Positions 17,866-27,079 of a stretch of DNA of 64,000 bases are shown one piece after another; position 1 is the first letter of the stretch, and each line of letters opens with the position of its first letter. The notes beneath the pieces were generated by a model. It had not been told where the DNA came from. It ran no database searches and saw only the letters and a program-made list of their open reading frames with translations. Source of the stretch: Roseiarcus sp963805295. GTDB taxonomy: Bacteria > Pseudomonadota > Alphaproteobacteria > Rhizobiales > Beijerinckiaceae. Location: the NCBI GenBank assembly GCA_963805295.1, contig CAWDTW010000100.1:1-64000 (forward strand). Direction: 5' to 3'. A program made the translations under genes and the position numbers.

Positions 17866-19209
17866 GTGTCAGCTCCCTCCTCACACCCGGCTCGAGCCTC
17901 CCCCTTACGCGCGATCCGCGGACCGGCGCTCGAGGGGCGGTTTCGGCCGCCGGGCGACAAATCGATTTCCCATCGCGCCTTCATCTTCGGCCTGCTCGCG
18001 TGCGGCGAGACGACTGTCGAGGGACTGCTCGAAGGCGATGACATCTTGCGGACCGGCAAGGCCTGCGAGGCGCTGGGGGCCGCGATCGAGCGCCTCGCGC
18101 CCGGCCGTTGGCGGATCCGCGGGCCCGGGCTCGGGGCGCTGCTCGCGCCCCGCGCGACGCTCGATTTCGGCAACGCCGGCACCGGCTCGCGCCTGATGAT
18201 GGGCGTCGTCGGCAGCCACGGGATCACCGCGACGTTCGATGGCGACGCCTCGCTGCGCAAACGGCCGATGGGCCGGATTTTGGACCCGCTGCGGCTGATG
18301 GGAGCGCAGGTGGTCGCTCAAGCCGAAGGCGGGCGCTGCCCGATCGTGCTCAAAGGCGCCCGCGATCCGGCGCCCATTCTCTACCGCACGCCGGTCGCGT
18401 CGGCGCAGATCAAGTCGGCCGTCCTCCTCGCCGGCCTCAACGCGCGCGGGGTGACCACCGTCATCGAATCCGAGGCCTCGCGCGACCACACCGAGAAGAT
18501 GCTTGCCCACTTCGGGGCTGAGGTCACGGTGACTGCCGAGGGCGAGGAACGGCGGATCGATCTCGTCGGCCGTCCGGAGCTCAGGCCGAAGCCGGTCGTC
18601 GTCCCCGCCGATCCGTCTTCGGCGGCGTTCCCGATCGTCGCCGCGCTGATCGTCCAAAACTCCGACATCGTGGTCGAGGGGGTGATGACCAACCCGCTGC
18701 GCTCGGGACTGCTGACGACGCTGATCGAAATGGGCGCCGACATCGACGTCCGCGACCGGCGCGTCGACGGCGGCGAGGACGTGGCGGACCTCAGGGTGCG
18801 CGCGAGCGCGCTCAAGGGCGTCGACGTGCCGGCCTCGCGCGCGCCCTCGATGATCGACGAATATCCGATCCTCGCGGTCGCCGCCGCCTTCGCCTCGGGA
18901 ACGACGCGGATGCGCGGCCTCAATGAACTCCGCGTCAAGGAGAGCGACCGGCTCGCCGCCGTCGCCGCCGGCCTCGCGGCCGCGGGCGTCGCGCATCGAA
19001 TCGAGGGCGACGATCTCATCGTCGAGGGCGGGTCTCCGCGCGGCGGCGGGCAAGTCGCCACCCACATGGACCACCGCATCGCGATGAGCTTCCTCGTCAT
19101 GGGCCTCGCGAGCCGGGAGCCGATGGCGGTCGACGACGTGGGCATGATCGCGACCAGCTTCCCCGAATTCCGCCCGGCGATGGAGCGGCTCGGCGCGACG
19201 TTCGATTGA
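17866..19209 (+). CDS. aroA: 3-phosphoshikimate 1-carboxyvinyltransferase (EPSP synthase, class II)
   Basis: The product is 447 aa from GTG 17866; longer upstream frames lack homology. It condenses shikimate-3-phosphate with phosphoenolpyruvate, the sixth step of the shikimate pathway. Motifs are PPGDKSISHRAF near residue 28, DFGNAGTGSRLMMG, KRPMGRILDPL, ASAQIKSAVLLAGL, SRDHTEKML and ELRVKESDRLAAV. The pattern is that of class II enzymes and is close to CP4. At the position where CP4 has the insensitivity-linked alanine (GNAATG), this protein has glycine (GNAGTG), so a glyphosate-sensitive active site is expected by inference. In relatives cmk and rpsA follow directly; here they do not. Confidence 0.95.
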   Translation: MSAPSSHPARASPLRAIRGPALEGRFRPPGDKSISHRAFIFGLLACGETTVEGLLEGDDILRTGKACEALGAAIERLAPGRWRIRGPGLGALLAPRATLDFGNAGTGSRLMMGVVGSHGITATFDGDASLRKRPMGRILDPLRLMGAQVVAQAEGGRCPIVLKGARDPAPILYRTPVASAQIKSAVLLAGLNARGVTTVIESEASRDHTEKMLAHFGAEVTVTAEGEERRIDLVGRPELRPKPVVVPADPSSAAFPIVAALIVQNSDIVVEGVMTNPLRSGLLTTLIEMGADIDVRDRRVDGGEDVADLRVRASALKGVDVPASRAPSMIDEYPILAVAAAFASGTTRMRGLNELRVKESDRLAAVAAGLAAAGVAHRIEGDDLIVEGGSPRGGGQVATHMDHRIAMSFLVMGLASREPMAVDDVGMIATSFPEFRPAMERLGATFD

Positions 19210-19354
19210 GGCCTCTTCGCCGAGGGGGGGGTAAAGTGATCTCGGGAAAAAATACCACTTGGAACCGCACCCAACACTCAAGCGTCCGGCGCTGCCGGTA
19301 GCGCTTTACACTAACTTCCTGGTAAAATTTCGCTTAACCGGGCGCTTTTTATTG

Positions 19355-20260
19355 TTACTTGAAGACTTCGATTATGCCTTGTTTATCCAATTCTATTCGT
19401 ACGTTTTGCTCGCACTCACCTCGCTCCATATCTTTCTTTTCCAGCATATCAAAAAGTTCTGAATCGTCTCTTGAAAGAGGTCCGGATTTCAATTTCGCTT
19501 CAAGTCTTTTGTCCAAAGATCTTTCTATTTCTGTTCGAGTATCGCACCGTGCATCGACCCAATCTCGTAGTTCCGGGATAAATCCACGTAGTTCAGATAT
19601 GTCGTCAACACTTAGCCATTTTATCTCGTCCTTGGGTATCGAAAACATTACGTCAACATACTTAGCCGGCACGCCCATTTCCTTAAAATACAATTCAATA
19701 GACGATCTAATATTTATTGCTGCATTGAGTGCTGATTTACTATTAAGTGCCCTCAATTCTTTATCGGTCAGATACGGTCGGTGGATACCAAGAATAAGAG
19801 GTGCAATATAACTGCGATAACCACCAACCCTGTCGACGCCGGCAACGTAAATGAAAAAGCAGGCACTTGCACACATATAGTCTGATTCGATGTTTTTTAG
19901 CCGCCTTTCGAAGTACTTTCGATCGCTCGAACTATCTACCGGAGCGTCTGTCACCCAACGTAAGGCACGGACAAGTCGTCCAATTTTTATTGCCTCTGCA
20001 ACATCTCCACCTGGCGAGTAAAGATGCAGGACGACTGGGAAGCCTTGATTTGGATTGTCCCGAATATTGAAACTAAGTTCCTCTGCAACAGAACGGAGTT
20101 TCTCATAATCGCCACTTACTATTGCTCCTTCGAGCTGAACCGAGTAAAAACGCTCATCGACGGTAATAGTTGCTGCGTTTGCTGAAGCCACAAACTGCAA
20201 ACAGGCCACAGTGATTCTAACGCACAAACAACGAATACGTCTGAACGCCTGATTTAACAT
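19355..20260 (-). CDS. Periplasmic ClpP-fold serine protease-like protein (COG3904 type)
   Basis: The product is 301 aa from ATG 20260, which overlaps the stop of the upstream PIN-like gene by 7 bases. A signal peptide (hydrophobic core VRITVACLQFVASANA) is followed by a ClpP/crotonase-like fold: VVLHLYSPGGDVAEAIKIG, then the likely nucleophile serine in DYMCASACFFIYVAG, and the histidine in LGIHRPYL. The acidic C-terminal third is helical and charged. The two cysteines around the serine (CASAC) are usual in this group. Substrate and role are unknown. Base composition is AT-rich compared with aroA, so it is part of the acquired island. Confidence 0.75.
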   Translation of the reverse strand: MLNQAFRRIRCLCVRITVACLQFVASANAATITVDERFYSVQLEGAIVSGDYEKLRSVAEELSFNIRDNPNQGFPVVLHLYSPGGDVAEAIKIGRLVRALRWVTDAPVDSSSDRKYFERRLKNIESDYMCASACFFIYVAGVDRVGGYRSYIAPLILGIHRPYLTDKELRALNSKSALNAAINIRSSIELYFKEMGVPAKYVDVMFSIPKDEIKWLSVDDISELRGFIPELRDWVDARCDTRTEIERSLDKRLEAKLKSGPLSRDDSELFDMLEKKDMERGECEQNVRIELDKQGIIEVFK

Positions 20261-21423
20261 GGGTTGTGGGCAACACACGAGTTGCGCAATGTACTAATCT
20301 CGGCCGCGATCCTTTCGGGAATATCTGCCAGCGTGGGAACTACGCGCTCGCTGAAATTCACTCGATGTTTGATAAGTAGGTCACTAAAAGCGCGGTCGCC
20401 TCTCCAGAGATCACAGAATGGTAAATACATCGCATGCACGAAATCAATACCATCCGATTGTTTAATCGGGCGCTTTTCGCGGTGAAAGGCGTATAAAATC
20501 TGAGAAGCGACGAGAGCAGCTTGGTCACCAAAAATTTCCTTCCAGCGAGGTACCTGATTGTATAATTCTTCCGGCGATGTCATTTCGCGACGGAACGTCT
20601 TCAAGTCGTTCTTAAGTCTTTGAAGACTATTGCGCTCCTCATGGGTCAATTCGTCTTCTCCTCGTCCGGCCAACAAGTTAATTATGCTTGCTTGCAAGTC
20701 GGCCGCTTCGCTCAGACTTAACTCCAGCTCCCGGAGCATGAGCACAATTTTGTTTCCAATGTTTTCGCGACGTTTCGAGATAGGGTCATCCCTTCCGTAG
20801 CGATCGAACCAGATATCGTAGGCTGTTACAGGATCGGTGATGTAAAATTGGAGCTTCCTGTTTGCCTCACTCCGGGTCATTTCCTCCAATAGGTACCGCT
20901 CTAAATCCCCGCTTTCTACGAACTCCGCCGCGAACTTCAGCGGCCACTCCTCTAGGGCCAACAGCCTAAATCTAGTCAGGTTACTGATTGCCCAGTGCCT
21001 AATATACTTTCGTTTCGTAAGTACCCTAAGCTCATGCCGAGTGACTTCTGGACGGCGCGTCATTGCCTGCAAAGCGTGCTCAACAACGCGCTCGATTTCG
21101 ATATCTTCGAGGTCAGTGTGCGGGAGCCATAACCCTTCTGTCGAGAAGCCTCGCCCCTGACCCAGATCGGTCGGATAGGGAAACGCGTTTCGCCCGCAAA
21201 GCTCCTTAAGCAATCGAGCCCGTTCAAGGCGATCATCGCGAAAATCGGGTTCGGCCTTTTGCATCAGCTCAAAAAAAACATGATATGACAGGCCAATCTC
21301 AATTTGTCCGCTCCGGGCCATTTCCTTGAGTTGATCGCGTACGCCCGCTGGCATCGTTCCCGGCGAGGCGCGATACATAACCGAGAAGTCCGAAGTGTCG
21401 AGATGCAACCGAATGGGGCGCAT
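20254..21423 (-). CDS. PIN-like domain protein of unknown role
   Basis: The product is 389 aa from ATG 21423, with GGAGGAA 8-9 bases upstream; a longer frame to 21468 has no such site. The N-terminus IRLHLDTSDFSVMY has the first Asp of PIN nucleases, YHVFFELMQKA carries a candidate Glu, and the C-terminal part IDFVHAMYLPFCDLWRGDRAF resembles the second acidic cluster. Between them is a long helical insert of about 200 residues. I infer a nuclease of the PIN-like superfamily. The stop overlaps the start of the ClpP-fold gene, so both are translated as a coupled pair. The gene diverges from the methyltransferase across a 0.27-kb gap. Confidence 0.55.
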   Translation of the reverse strand: MRPIRLHLDTSDFSVMYRASPGTMPAGVRDQLKEMARSGQIEIGLSYHVFFELMQKAEPDFRDDRLERARLLKELCGRNAFPYPTDLGQGRGFSTEGLWLPHTDLEDIEIERVVEHALQAMTRRPEVTRHELRVLTKRKYIRHWAISNLTRFRLLALEEWPLKFAAEFVESGDLERYLLEEMTRSEANRKLQFYITDPVTAYDIWFDRYGRDDPISKRRENIGNKIVLMLRELELSLSEAADLQASIINLLAGRGEDELTHEERNSLQRLKNDLKTFRREMTSPEELYNQVPRWKEIFGDQAALVASQILYAFHREKRPIKQSDGIDFVHAMYLPFCDLWRGDRAFSDLLIKHRVNFSERVVPTLADIPERIAAEISTLRNSCVAHNPC

Positions 21424-21689
21424 CGCACAGAGTTCCTCCCCACCGCTCCACGAACAACTCGTTGCCAAGATTGGCTTAAAGTCGCGGCTAAATCCTCACA
21501 ACCCCACCGACCGGACCGTGAAATCCCGAAGCAACAAATCCGCCTTTAGGAACCCGAGGAGCGAAAGCCCGTAATACAGTCTCGGTCATTATGCATGATC
21601 CCGAGCATCGGATCGCACCCCTTTGGCCGCTCCACCTCTATCATATCGAATGCTAAAGGCGGTGCGCATCCCCGGCAGGCGAGGAGGAG

Positions 21690-22910
21690 TTGTTGCCCAA
21701 ATCACCAACCTGTCTCAGTCTCTCTCCAATGTTAGAAGGTCGACCAACTTTTCTCGAGTTTTTTGCCGGCGGGGGCATGGCCCGAGCGGGGTTGGGCAGT
21801 CACTGGCGCTGCCTTTTCGCCAATGACTTCAACGCAATGAAGGTGGCGACGTATGCCAAAAACTATGGCGATAGCGACATCAAGCTCCGAGACATCGCCG
21901 AGGTGACCTTAGACGATCTACCGGCGGAAACGGCCGATCTGTCTTGGGCATCCTTTCCGTGCCAAGACCTTTCCCTTGCGGGCGAGTATCGAGGTCTTGG
22001 TAAGGAAGGCAGCAAGGTCCAAACGCGATCGGGTACGTTTTGGCCTTTCTGGCGGCTCATGCGTTCGCTTGCGGAGAACGGACGCGCACCCCGCACAATA
22101 GTGTTGGAGAACGTGTACGGCTGCCTCACCTCCCATGGCGGTCGCGATTTTGCGGCAATTGGATCGGCGCTTTCCGGTTTAGAGTACCGGCTCGGGGCTG
22201 TTGTTATTAACGCATCGTATTTTGTCCCTCAGTCGCGCCCGCGCGTGTTTTTCATCGCCGTGCGAAATGGCGAGCTAATTCCAACCGAACTAATCGCTGA
22301 CTCCGCGGATGTCCGATGGCATCCTCAGGCTCTGGTAGCCGCCTACTCGGGCATGTGTGAGGCAGCCAAAAGAAGTTGGGTCTGGTGGGCCGTGCCAGTA
22401 CCGCCAGCCCGCAACGTGCGGTTTGTCGACCTCCTCGAGGACGATCCAACCGGCGTTGATTGGCACTCCCCGTCCGAAACCAAATATGTTCTTAGCCTCA
22501 TGTCGTCGGTCAATCGAGCAAAGGTTGCGCTAGCGAAAAAGTCCGGACAGCGAATAGTCGGAGGCGTCTACAGGCGCACCCGTCCTGACGAGAAAGGCGT
22601 GAAGCGCCAACGCGCCGAGGTCCGTTTCGATGATGTCGCGGGATGCTTGCGCACGCCTGCCGGAGGTTCATCACGACAATCCATACTTGTCGTAGACGGG
22701 CCGCGCGTGAGGTCTCGTCTCCTCTCCCCAAGAGAGGCCGCACGGCTAATGGGCTTGGACGATAGTCACCTGCTTCCTGGGCGCTACAATGATGCCTATC
22801 ACGTGTGTGGGGACGGCGTTTGTGTCCCGGTAGTCAGACACCTCGCAAGAACAATTCTTGAACCAATCGTGAAAGCGAACGCATCCGAACTCTTGACTGC
22901 GGCGGAATGA
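21690..22910 (+). CDS. DNA (cytosine-5-)-methyltransferase of a type II R-M system
   Basis: Up to 406 aa. GAGGAGGAG at 21681-21689 supports a TTG start at 21690 or 21693, while the first ATG (21729) has no ribosome site. Counting from 21690: motif I FLEFFAGGGMARAGLG near 21, motif IV SFPCQDLS with catalytic Cys91, motif VI ENV at 140-142, motif VIII QSRPRVF at 181-187, a variable target-recognition region at about 240-330, and motif X GDGVCVPVVRHLA. It methylates cytosine C5 in an unknown sequence. The restriction gene starts 4 bases after its stop. Confidence 0.93.
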   Translation: MLPKSPTCLSLSPMLEGRPTFLEFFAGGGMARAGLGSHWRCLFANDFNAMKVATYAKNYGDSDIKLRDIAEVTLDDLPAETADLSWASFPCQDLSLAGEYRGLGKEGSKVQTRSGTFWPFWRLMRSLAENGRAPRTIVLENVYGCLTSHGGRDFAAIGSALSGLEYRLGAVVINASYFVPQSRPRVFFIAVRNGELIPTELIADSADVRWHPQALVAAYSGMCEAAKRSWVWWAVPVPPARNVRFVDLLEDDPTGVDWHSPSETKYVLSLMSSVNRAKVALAKKSGQRIVGGVYRRTRPDEKGVKRQRAEVRFDDVAGCLRTPAGGSSRQSILVVDGPRVRSRLLSPREAARLMGLDDSHLLPGRYNDAYHVCGDGVCVPVVRHLARTILEPIVKANASELLTAAE

Positions 22911-22914
22911 TTTC

Positions 22915-23691
22915 GTGAAGGAAAAGGCAAAGAAGTTCAAGTCTACCACCGAAGACCGCTCCCCACCCTTGGAGACCCAGTCTCTGCGCAAGGAGCTGGA
23001 TGCTTTTAAGAAACTTAAATATTATTCCATTTTCGGTGAACAGAGCGTCGGATCGTTTAGATGGGGTGTATATATTTTTTATGATTATGATAGAGAACCA
23101 ATTTATGTAGGACAAACTAATGAGAAAGTTAGTGGAAGAATTAGCCGACACCTAACTAACCAACGAACTGACGCTGTCGCAATGAGTGTACTTGATCCGT
23201 TTGAGGTATTTGAGATAGAGGTTTATCCCCTGCCAGAGTATCAAGACGTCGTAAAGAAGCACCCTGACTTCAAGAATGCCAAAATACATTTAGATGCTTT
23301 GGAATACTATGTTCATAAGAAGGCAATTGCTGAAAGTCGATTTAAGGCGATCCTTAATGAAAAGGACCCCGAAAATCCAAAGTTAACTATTAGTTTACCA
23401 AAGCCGCTAAGAGGTAAGATTGTTTCGGACGAGGTATTTGAACTTCGATCTCACCCCGACGTTCGAATTGCTAGACGCGCCCAGACTATCGCTAAGCTAG
23501 CACAAGTTATTTCAGAACGCGACATCCGGAAACAGGGTGGTCTTAGGCGGGTTCTCCTAGTCCAGTCACAAAGACTGGAAACTCTAGCGAAGGACCGTTA
23601 TCTGTCGTTGGGCGGACAGGCGCTTGTTGAAGCTGGCACAGAAGGTGACGATGCTGAGGCCGAAAACCTTCTTGAATTAGACGAAGCCTGA
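22915..23691 (+). CDS. GIY-YIG type II restriction endonuclease
   Basis: The product is 258 aa from GTG 22915. The GIY-YIG signature is at residues 51-66 (GVYIFYDYDREPIYVGQ). It is followed by the catalytic Arg and His region GRISRHL and by the helix with the metal-binding Glu (DALEYYVHK). The size and arrangement fit restriction enzymes of the Eco29kI/Cfr42I type, and the position directly after a cytosine methylase supports that role strongly. The gene is markedly AT-rich, pointing to recent transfer. The recognition sequence cannot be predicted. Confidence 0.85.
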   Translation: MKEKAKKFKSTTEDRSPPLETQSLRKELDAFKKLKYYSIFGEQSVGSFRWGVYIFYDYDREPIYVGQTNEKVSGRISRHLTNQRTDAVAMSVLDPFEVFEIEVYPLPEYQDVVKKHPDFKNAKIHLDALEYYVHKKAIAESRFKAILNEKDPENPKLTISLPKPLRGKIVSDEVFELRSHPDVRIARRAQTIAKLAQVISERDIRKQGGLRRVLLVQSQRLETLAKDRYLSLGGQALVEAGTEGDDAEAENLLELDEA

Positions 23692-23720
23692 GCTTCAAAG
23701 TGAATATCACTAGTCAGTTA

Positions 23721-25659
23721 GGACCCCGGCGGCCTCGGCAAGGTCTTTCTATTCATCTACTCTCACGCAATTTATCGGCGCGGACCCAAAGGCGATCGTT
23801 GGTCAACTTTCTAGCAGACACGTCGCATTTCACGCAGCCGCCGAGGCGGAGCAAATCCGCGCGTGGGAACGCGAGATCGAACTCCTTCGAACCGCTTTCG
23901 CGGAGGCCGGCGCAGCGGCTCAGGACTGGAACATTCTGATTGAAGTGCCGCTGCTTCGCCTTGGGAAGCGGCTGGACGTTGTGCTGCTCGCGCCCGGCGT
24001 CATCGCTATCATCGAATTCAAGATCGGCGCGACGCGGTATGACTCCGCCGACAAAGCTCAGACTGAGGGCTACGCTCATTCGCTGAGAGATTTCCATGAA
24101 GCATCACAGCGGCGACTGGTTGTGCCAATCCTCTGCGCTGAGAACGCGCCCGACCGACCAACCGCGATAACCGTTTCTGACGGCGTTGCGGACCTCGTCC
24201 TTACGAACGGCAGGACGCTTGGACGCGCACTGACGGCTCTCGAGAAGCATATCGATCCAGACGCCGAGGCGCTTGATGCGATCGGCTTCGATCTCTCACC
24301 GTACCGCCCAACACCGACCATTATCGAAGCCGCACAAGCGCTCTATGCCGGGCACGAAATAGCCGACATCGGACGAGGCGACGCGGGTGACGCCGAGTTG
24401 CAGGCGGCGGCCAGCACGCTGCAAGCGATTGCGGTGCGAACCGAAATTGGAGAGGACTCACACCGTCTGCTTTGTCACCGGCGCGCCAGGAGCCGGAAAA
24501 AACACTGCTCGGGTTGGACCTGGCGCTGAAAAGTCGGACAGGCACTCGCCCCGCCGCGCTCCTCTCAGGAAACCGACCACTCGTGCATGTGTTGACGGAG
24601 GCGCTAGCCACCGATCGCGCCGCTCGCACCGGCGGTTCTAAGGCCGAAGCTAAGTACCAGGCTGACGCGGCGATCCAAAACCTCCTTGGCTATTTGAAGG
24701 AGCACACGGACGGAGCGGAGCCACCGGAGAACGTCATCATTTTTGACGAGGCGCAGCGGGCTTGGGATGCCGAAGTCGGTCAGGAGCTGATGGGGCGGCC
24801 AAACTCCGAGCCCGAACTCTTTCTAAGGATTCTCGGGCGGTTGGAGTGGAGCTGCCTCGTTTGCCTTGTCGGCTACGGACAAGAAATTAATCGCGGCGAA
24901 GGTGGATTGCGCCTCTGGGGTGAGGCTCTTGCTCGAGAAGCCGCTAACGGCAATCGATGGCGAGTTCTCGCTGCGTCGCCTGCGATTGAAGGCGCGCCAG
25001 ATGTGACCGGAGACGGATTGATTAGCGGTCTCGGCGAGGCCGATTTGGAGATCGTCCGCGAGCCGAGGCTCCACCTCGCGAATTCGATGCGTGCCTATCG
25101 GAACCCACTGCAAGGAAAATGGGTGGAGGCTGTGCTGAACGGTGACGCAAATGCAGCGAAGCGAGTAGCCGGCGATCTCGCCGACGCTCCGGCGCTGGTC
25201 ACCCGAGACCTTGACGCGGCCAAAACCTGGCTTCGTCAACGTCGGCGCGGCGGTCGGTCGGTCGGCTTGCTGACAAGCTCCGGAGCCGTTCGCCTTGTTG
25301 GCGACGGAATCCCGCCGGCTCCGCGGTCGAACGAACTCGCGGCGATCGGCCACTGGTTCCTAAAGCCGTTCACGGATTTTCGGAGCGCCGGTGCGCTCGA
25401 GACTCCCCTGAGCGAGTACGGTTGCCAGGGACTAGAACTCGACTTCGTCGGGCTCTGCTGGGGCGGCGATCTGATTTGGCGTGATGACGGTTGGCTGCCC
25501 CGAAAGATGTCAGCCCCAAGGTGGCAGGTTCTCCGAGACGACGAAAAGCGAAGGTTTCGGCTGAACGCCTATCGCGTGCTCTTAACCCGCAGCCGAGCCG
25601 GAACCGTGATCTTCGTTCCGAAGGGCAGCGAAGACGATCCGACGCGGTCGCCGGCGTGA
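23721..25659 (+). pseudogene. DUF2075 helicase with N-terminal nuclease-like domain, frameshifted
   Basis: The homologous reading starts around SFYSSTLTQFIGADPKAIVG (23745) but has no start codon. It then runs through GKRLDVVLLAPGVIAIIEFK, a PD-(D/E)XK-like core, and shifts frame near 24450 and again in an A6 run at 24496-24501. That run splits the Walker A motif (GAPGAGKN in one frame, TLLGLDLALKS in the next). The last frame carries Walker B (VIIFDEAQRAW), NSMRAYRNP, and the C-terminal helicase motifs QGLELDFVGLCWGGDL and YRVLLTRSRAGTVIFVP. Intact relatives are about 650-residue proteins annotated as DUF2075, suspected of a DNA-repair or defence role. Confidence 0.8.
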
Positions 25660-25775
25660 GCTAGACGAAACCGCGGAACGCGCTCCTAGCCTTTGGGTGC
25701 GCAAAGCTGGCGTGAGAGACGCCGACATGCCGAGCGCCGCATTCATCCGCCTCCGCGACTTCATCTCGCACCGCG

Positions 25776-26699
25776 ATGCAGATGTCGCACGTCTATCAGC
25801 CCGTCATGCTGCGGACGCTGATCGACAAGGGCGGGAAGGCGTCGGTCTCGGAAGTGGCGCAAGCGCTGTTGGCGGAGGATCGGGCTCAGCTCGACTACTA
25901 CCGAGAGATCACGAAGCGCATGCCAGGCGCGGTGCTGCGCAAGCGTGGGGTGGTCGAGTATGGCGACGGCGCGTATTCGATTCCTAGCTTTGATGAAATG
26001 ACCGTGGCCGAGCGGCACGAGCTTATCGCTTTGTGTCAAGCCAAGTTTGATGAGTATCTTGAAAGGCGAGCGGACCCCTGGTCGCATCGGCGCAAATCCG
26101 CTGGCTACGTCTCAGGCACCTTGCGCTATGAGGTTCTGAAGCGCGCCGTGTTTCGATGCGGGCTGTGCGGCGCAAGCGCAGAAGATCGCGCCCTTGAGGT
26201 CGATCACATCGTACCGCGGAATATCGGCGGCTCTGATGACCTGACCAACCTTCAGGCGCTTTGCTATTCGTGCAACGCAATGAAGCGCGACCGCGACACG
26301 GTCGATTTTCGCGGAATGGCGGAGCGATATCGGGAGCGATCGCAGGGCTGCATTTTTTGCGACATCGATGCGGCTCGGATCATTGCCGAAAACGAATTGA
26401 TGGTCGCGATCAATGATGCGTTCCCGGTGACCGAGGGGCACAGTTTGCTCATACCGAGGCGGCACGTCGTCAGCCCGAATGATCTCTTTCAGCCCGAGCT
26501 GAATGCGATGTGGGCTCTGAGCGCCAGGGTGCAGGCAGCTCTATCGGCGGCTGACCCAATCATCTGCGGATTCAATTTCGGGTCGAATGATGGGGCAAGC
26601 GCTGGCCAAACGGTCATGCATGCGCATTTCCATCTAATCCCGAGGCGGGAGGGCGACACTGAAAAAACCGCGCGGTGGAGTGCGCGGTGTCATTCCTGA
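25776..26699 (+). CDS. HNH endonuclease-HIT domain fusion, 3' frameshift
   Basis: The product is 307 aa. Residues 1-100 are helical (VYQPVMLRTLIDKGGKASVS). Residues 115-175 form an HNH domain (CGLCGASAEDRALEVDHIVP, then NLQALCYSCNAMKRDRD). Residues 185-300 form a HIT domain ending in the histidine triad HAHFHLIP. The HIT domain suggests a nucleotide hydrolase or transferase activity linked to the nuclease. The extreme C-terminus is out of frame: one A too many in the A6 run at 26662-26667. Removing it restores KPRGGVRGVIPDRQSY and a stop at 26714. The core motifs are upstream of the shift, so the protein may still work. Confidence 0.85.
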   Translation: MQMSHVYQPVMLRTLIDKGGKASVSEVAQALLAEDRAQLDYYREITKRMPGAVLRKRGVVEYGDGAYSIPSFDEMTVAERHELIALCQAKFDEYLERRADPWSHRRKSAGYVSGTLRYEVLKRAVFRCGLCGASAEDRALEVDHIVPRNIGGSDDLTNLQALCYSCNAMKRDRDTVDFRGMAERYRERSQGCIFCDIDAARIIAENELMVAINDAFPVTEGHSLLIPRRHVVSPNDLFQPELNAMWALSARVQAALSAADPIICGFNFGSNDGASAGQTVMHAHFHLIPRREGDTEKTARWSARCHS

Positions 26700-26972
26700 C
26701 CGCCAGAGCTACTAAAGCGCCGCCGACCTCGCTTTAGGCCAGGGAACCTCTCGCTTTGGGGTACCGGCTCAACGAACAGCTCGCCGAGCGGCACACCGAG
26801 CACGCCGGCTAGCCTATCGAGCAAGTCCACGGTCGGGTTCTCCGTCTCGCGTTCGATGCCGCCAAGGTACGAGCGATCAATGCCTGAAATCAAATGCAAG
26901 GCGCTCTTGCGAGATGCCCTTCGCGACCCGGATTCGCCTGACGTTCCGCGCGATGAGGCCACGCCCATTCAT
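26690..26972 (-). pseudogene. XRE-family transcriptional regulator, frameshifted
   Basis: From ATG 26972 the frame gives ARNVRRIRVAKGISQERLAF, the first half of an XRE helix-turn-helix. An extra T near 26893 then shifts it. The other frame continues with GIDRSYLGGIERETENPTVD, LLDRLAGVLGVPLGELFVEP and an arginine-rich tail to 26690. Restored, it is about 93 aa, a single-domain repressor of the type that controls R-M or mobile-element genes. Its 3' end overlaps that of the HNH-HIT gene, convergently. Confidence 0.75.
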
Positions 26973-27079
26973 TGGAGCAAGCGGCCATTTCGCGGGCTAC
27001 TAAACCACTGGCTATAGCCATCATTTTGTGTTCAATTTTCAACCGCATGGGGCGCAATTGGTCCGGAGAGGATTGGACA

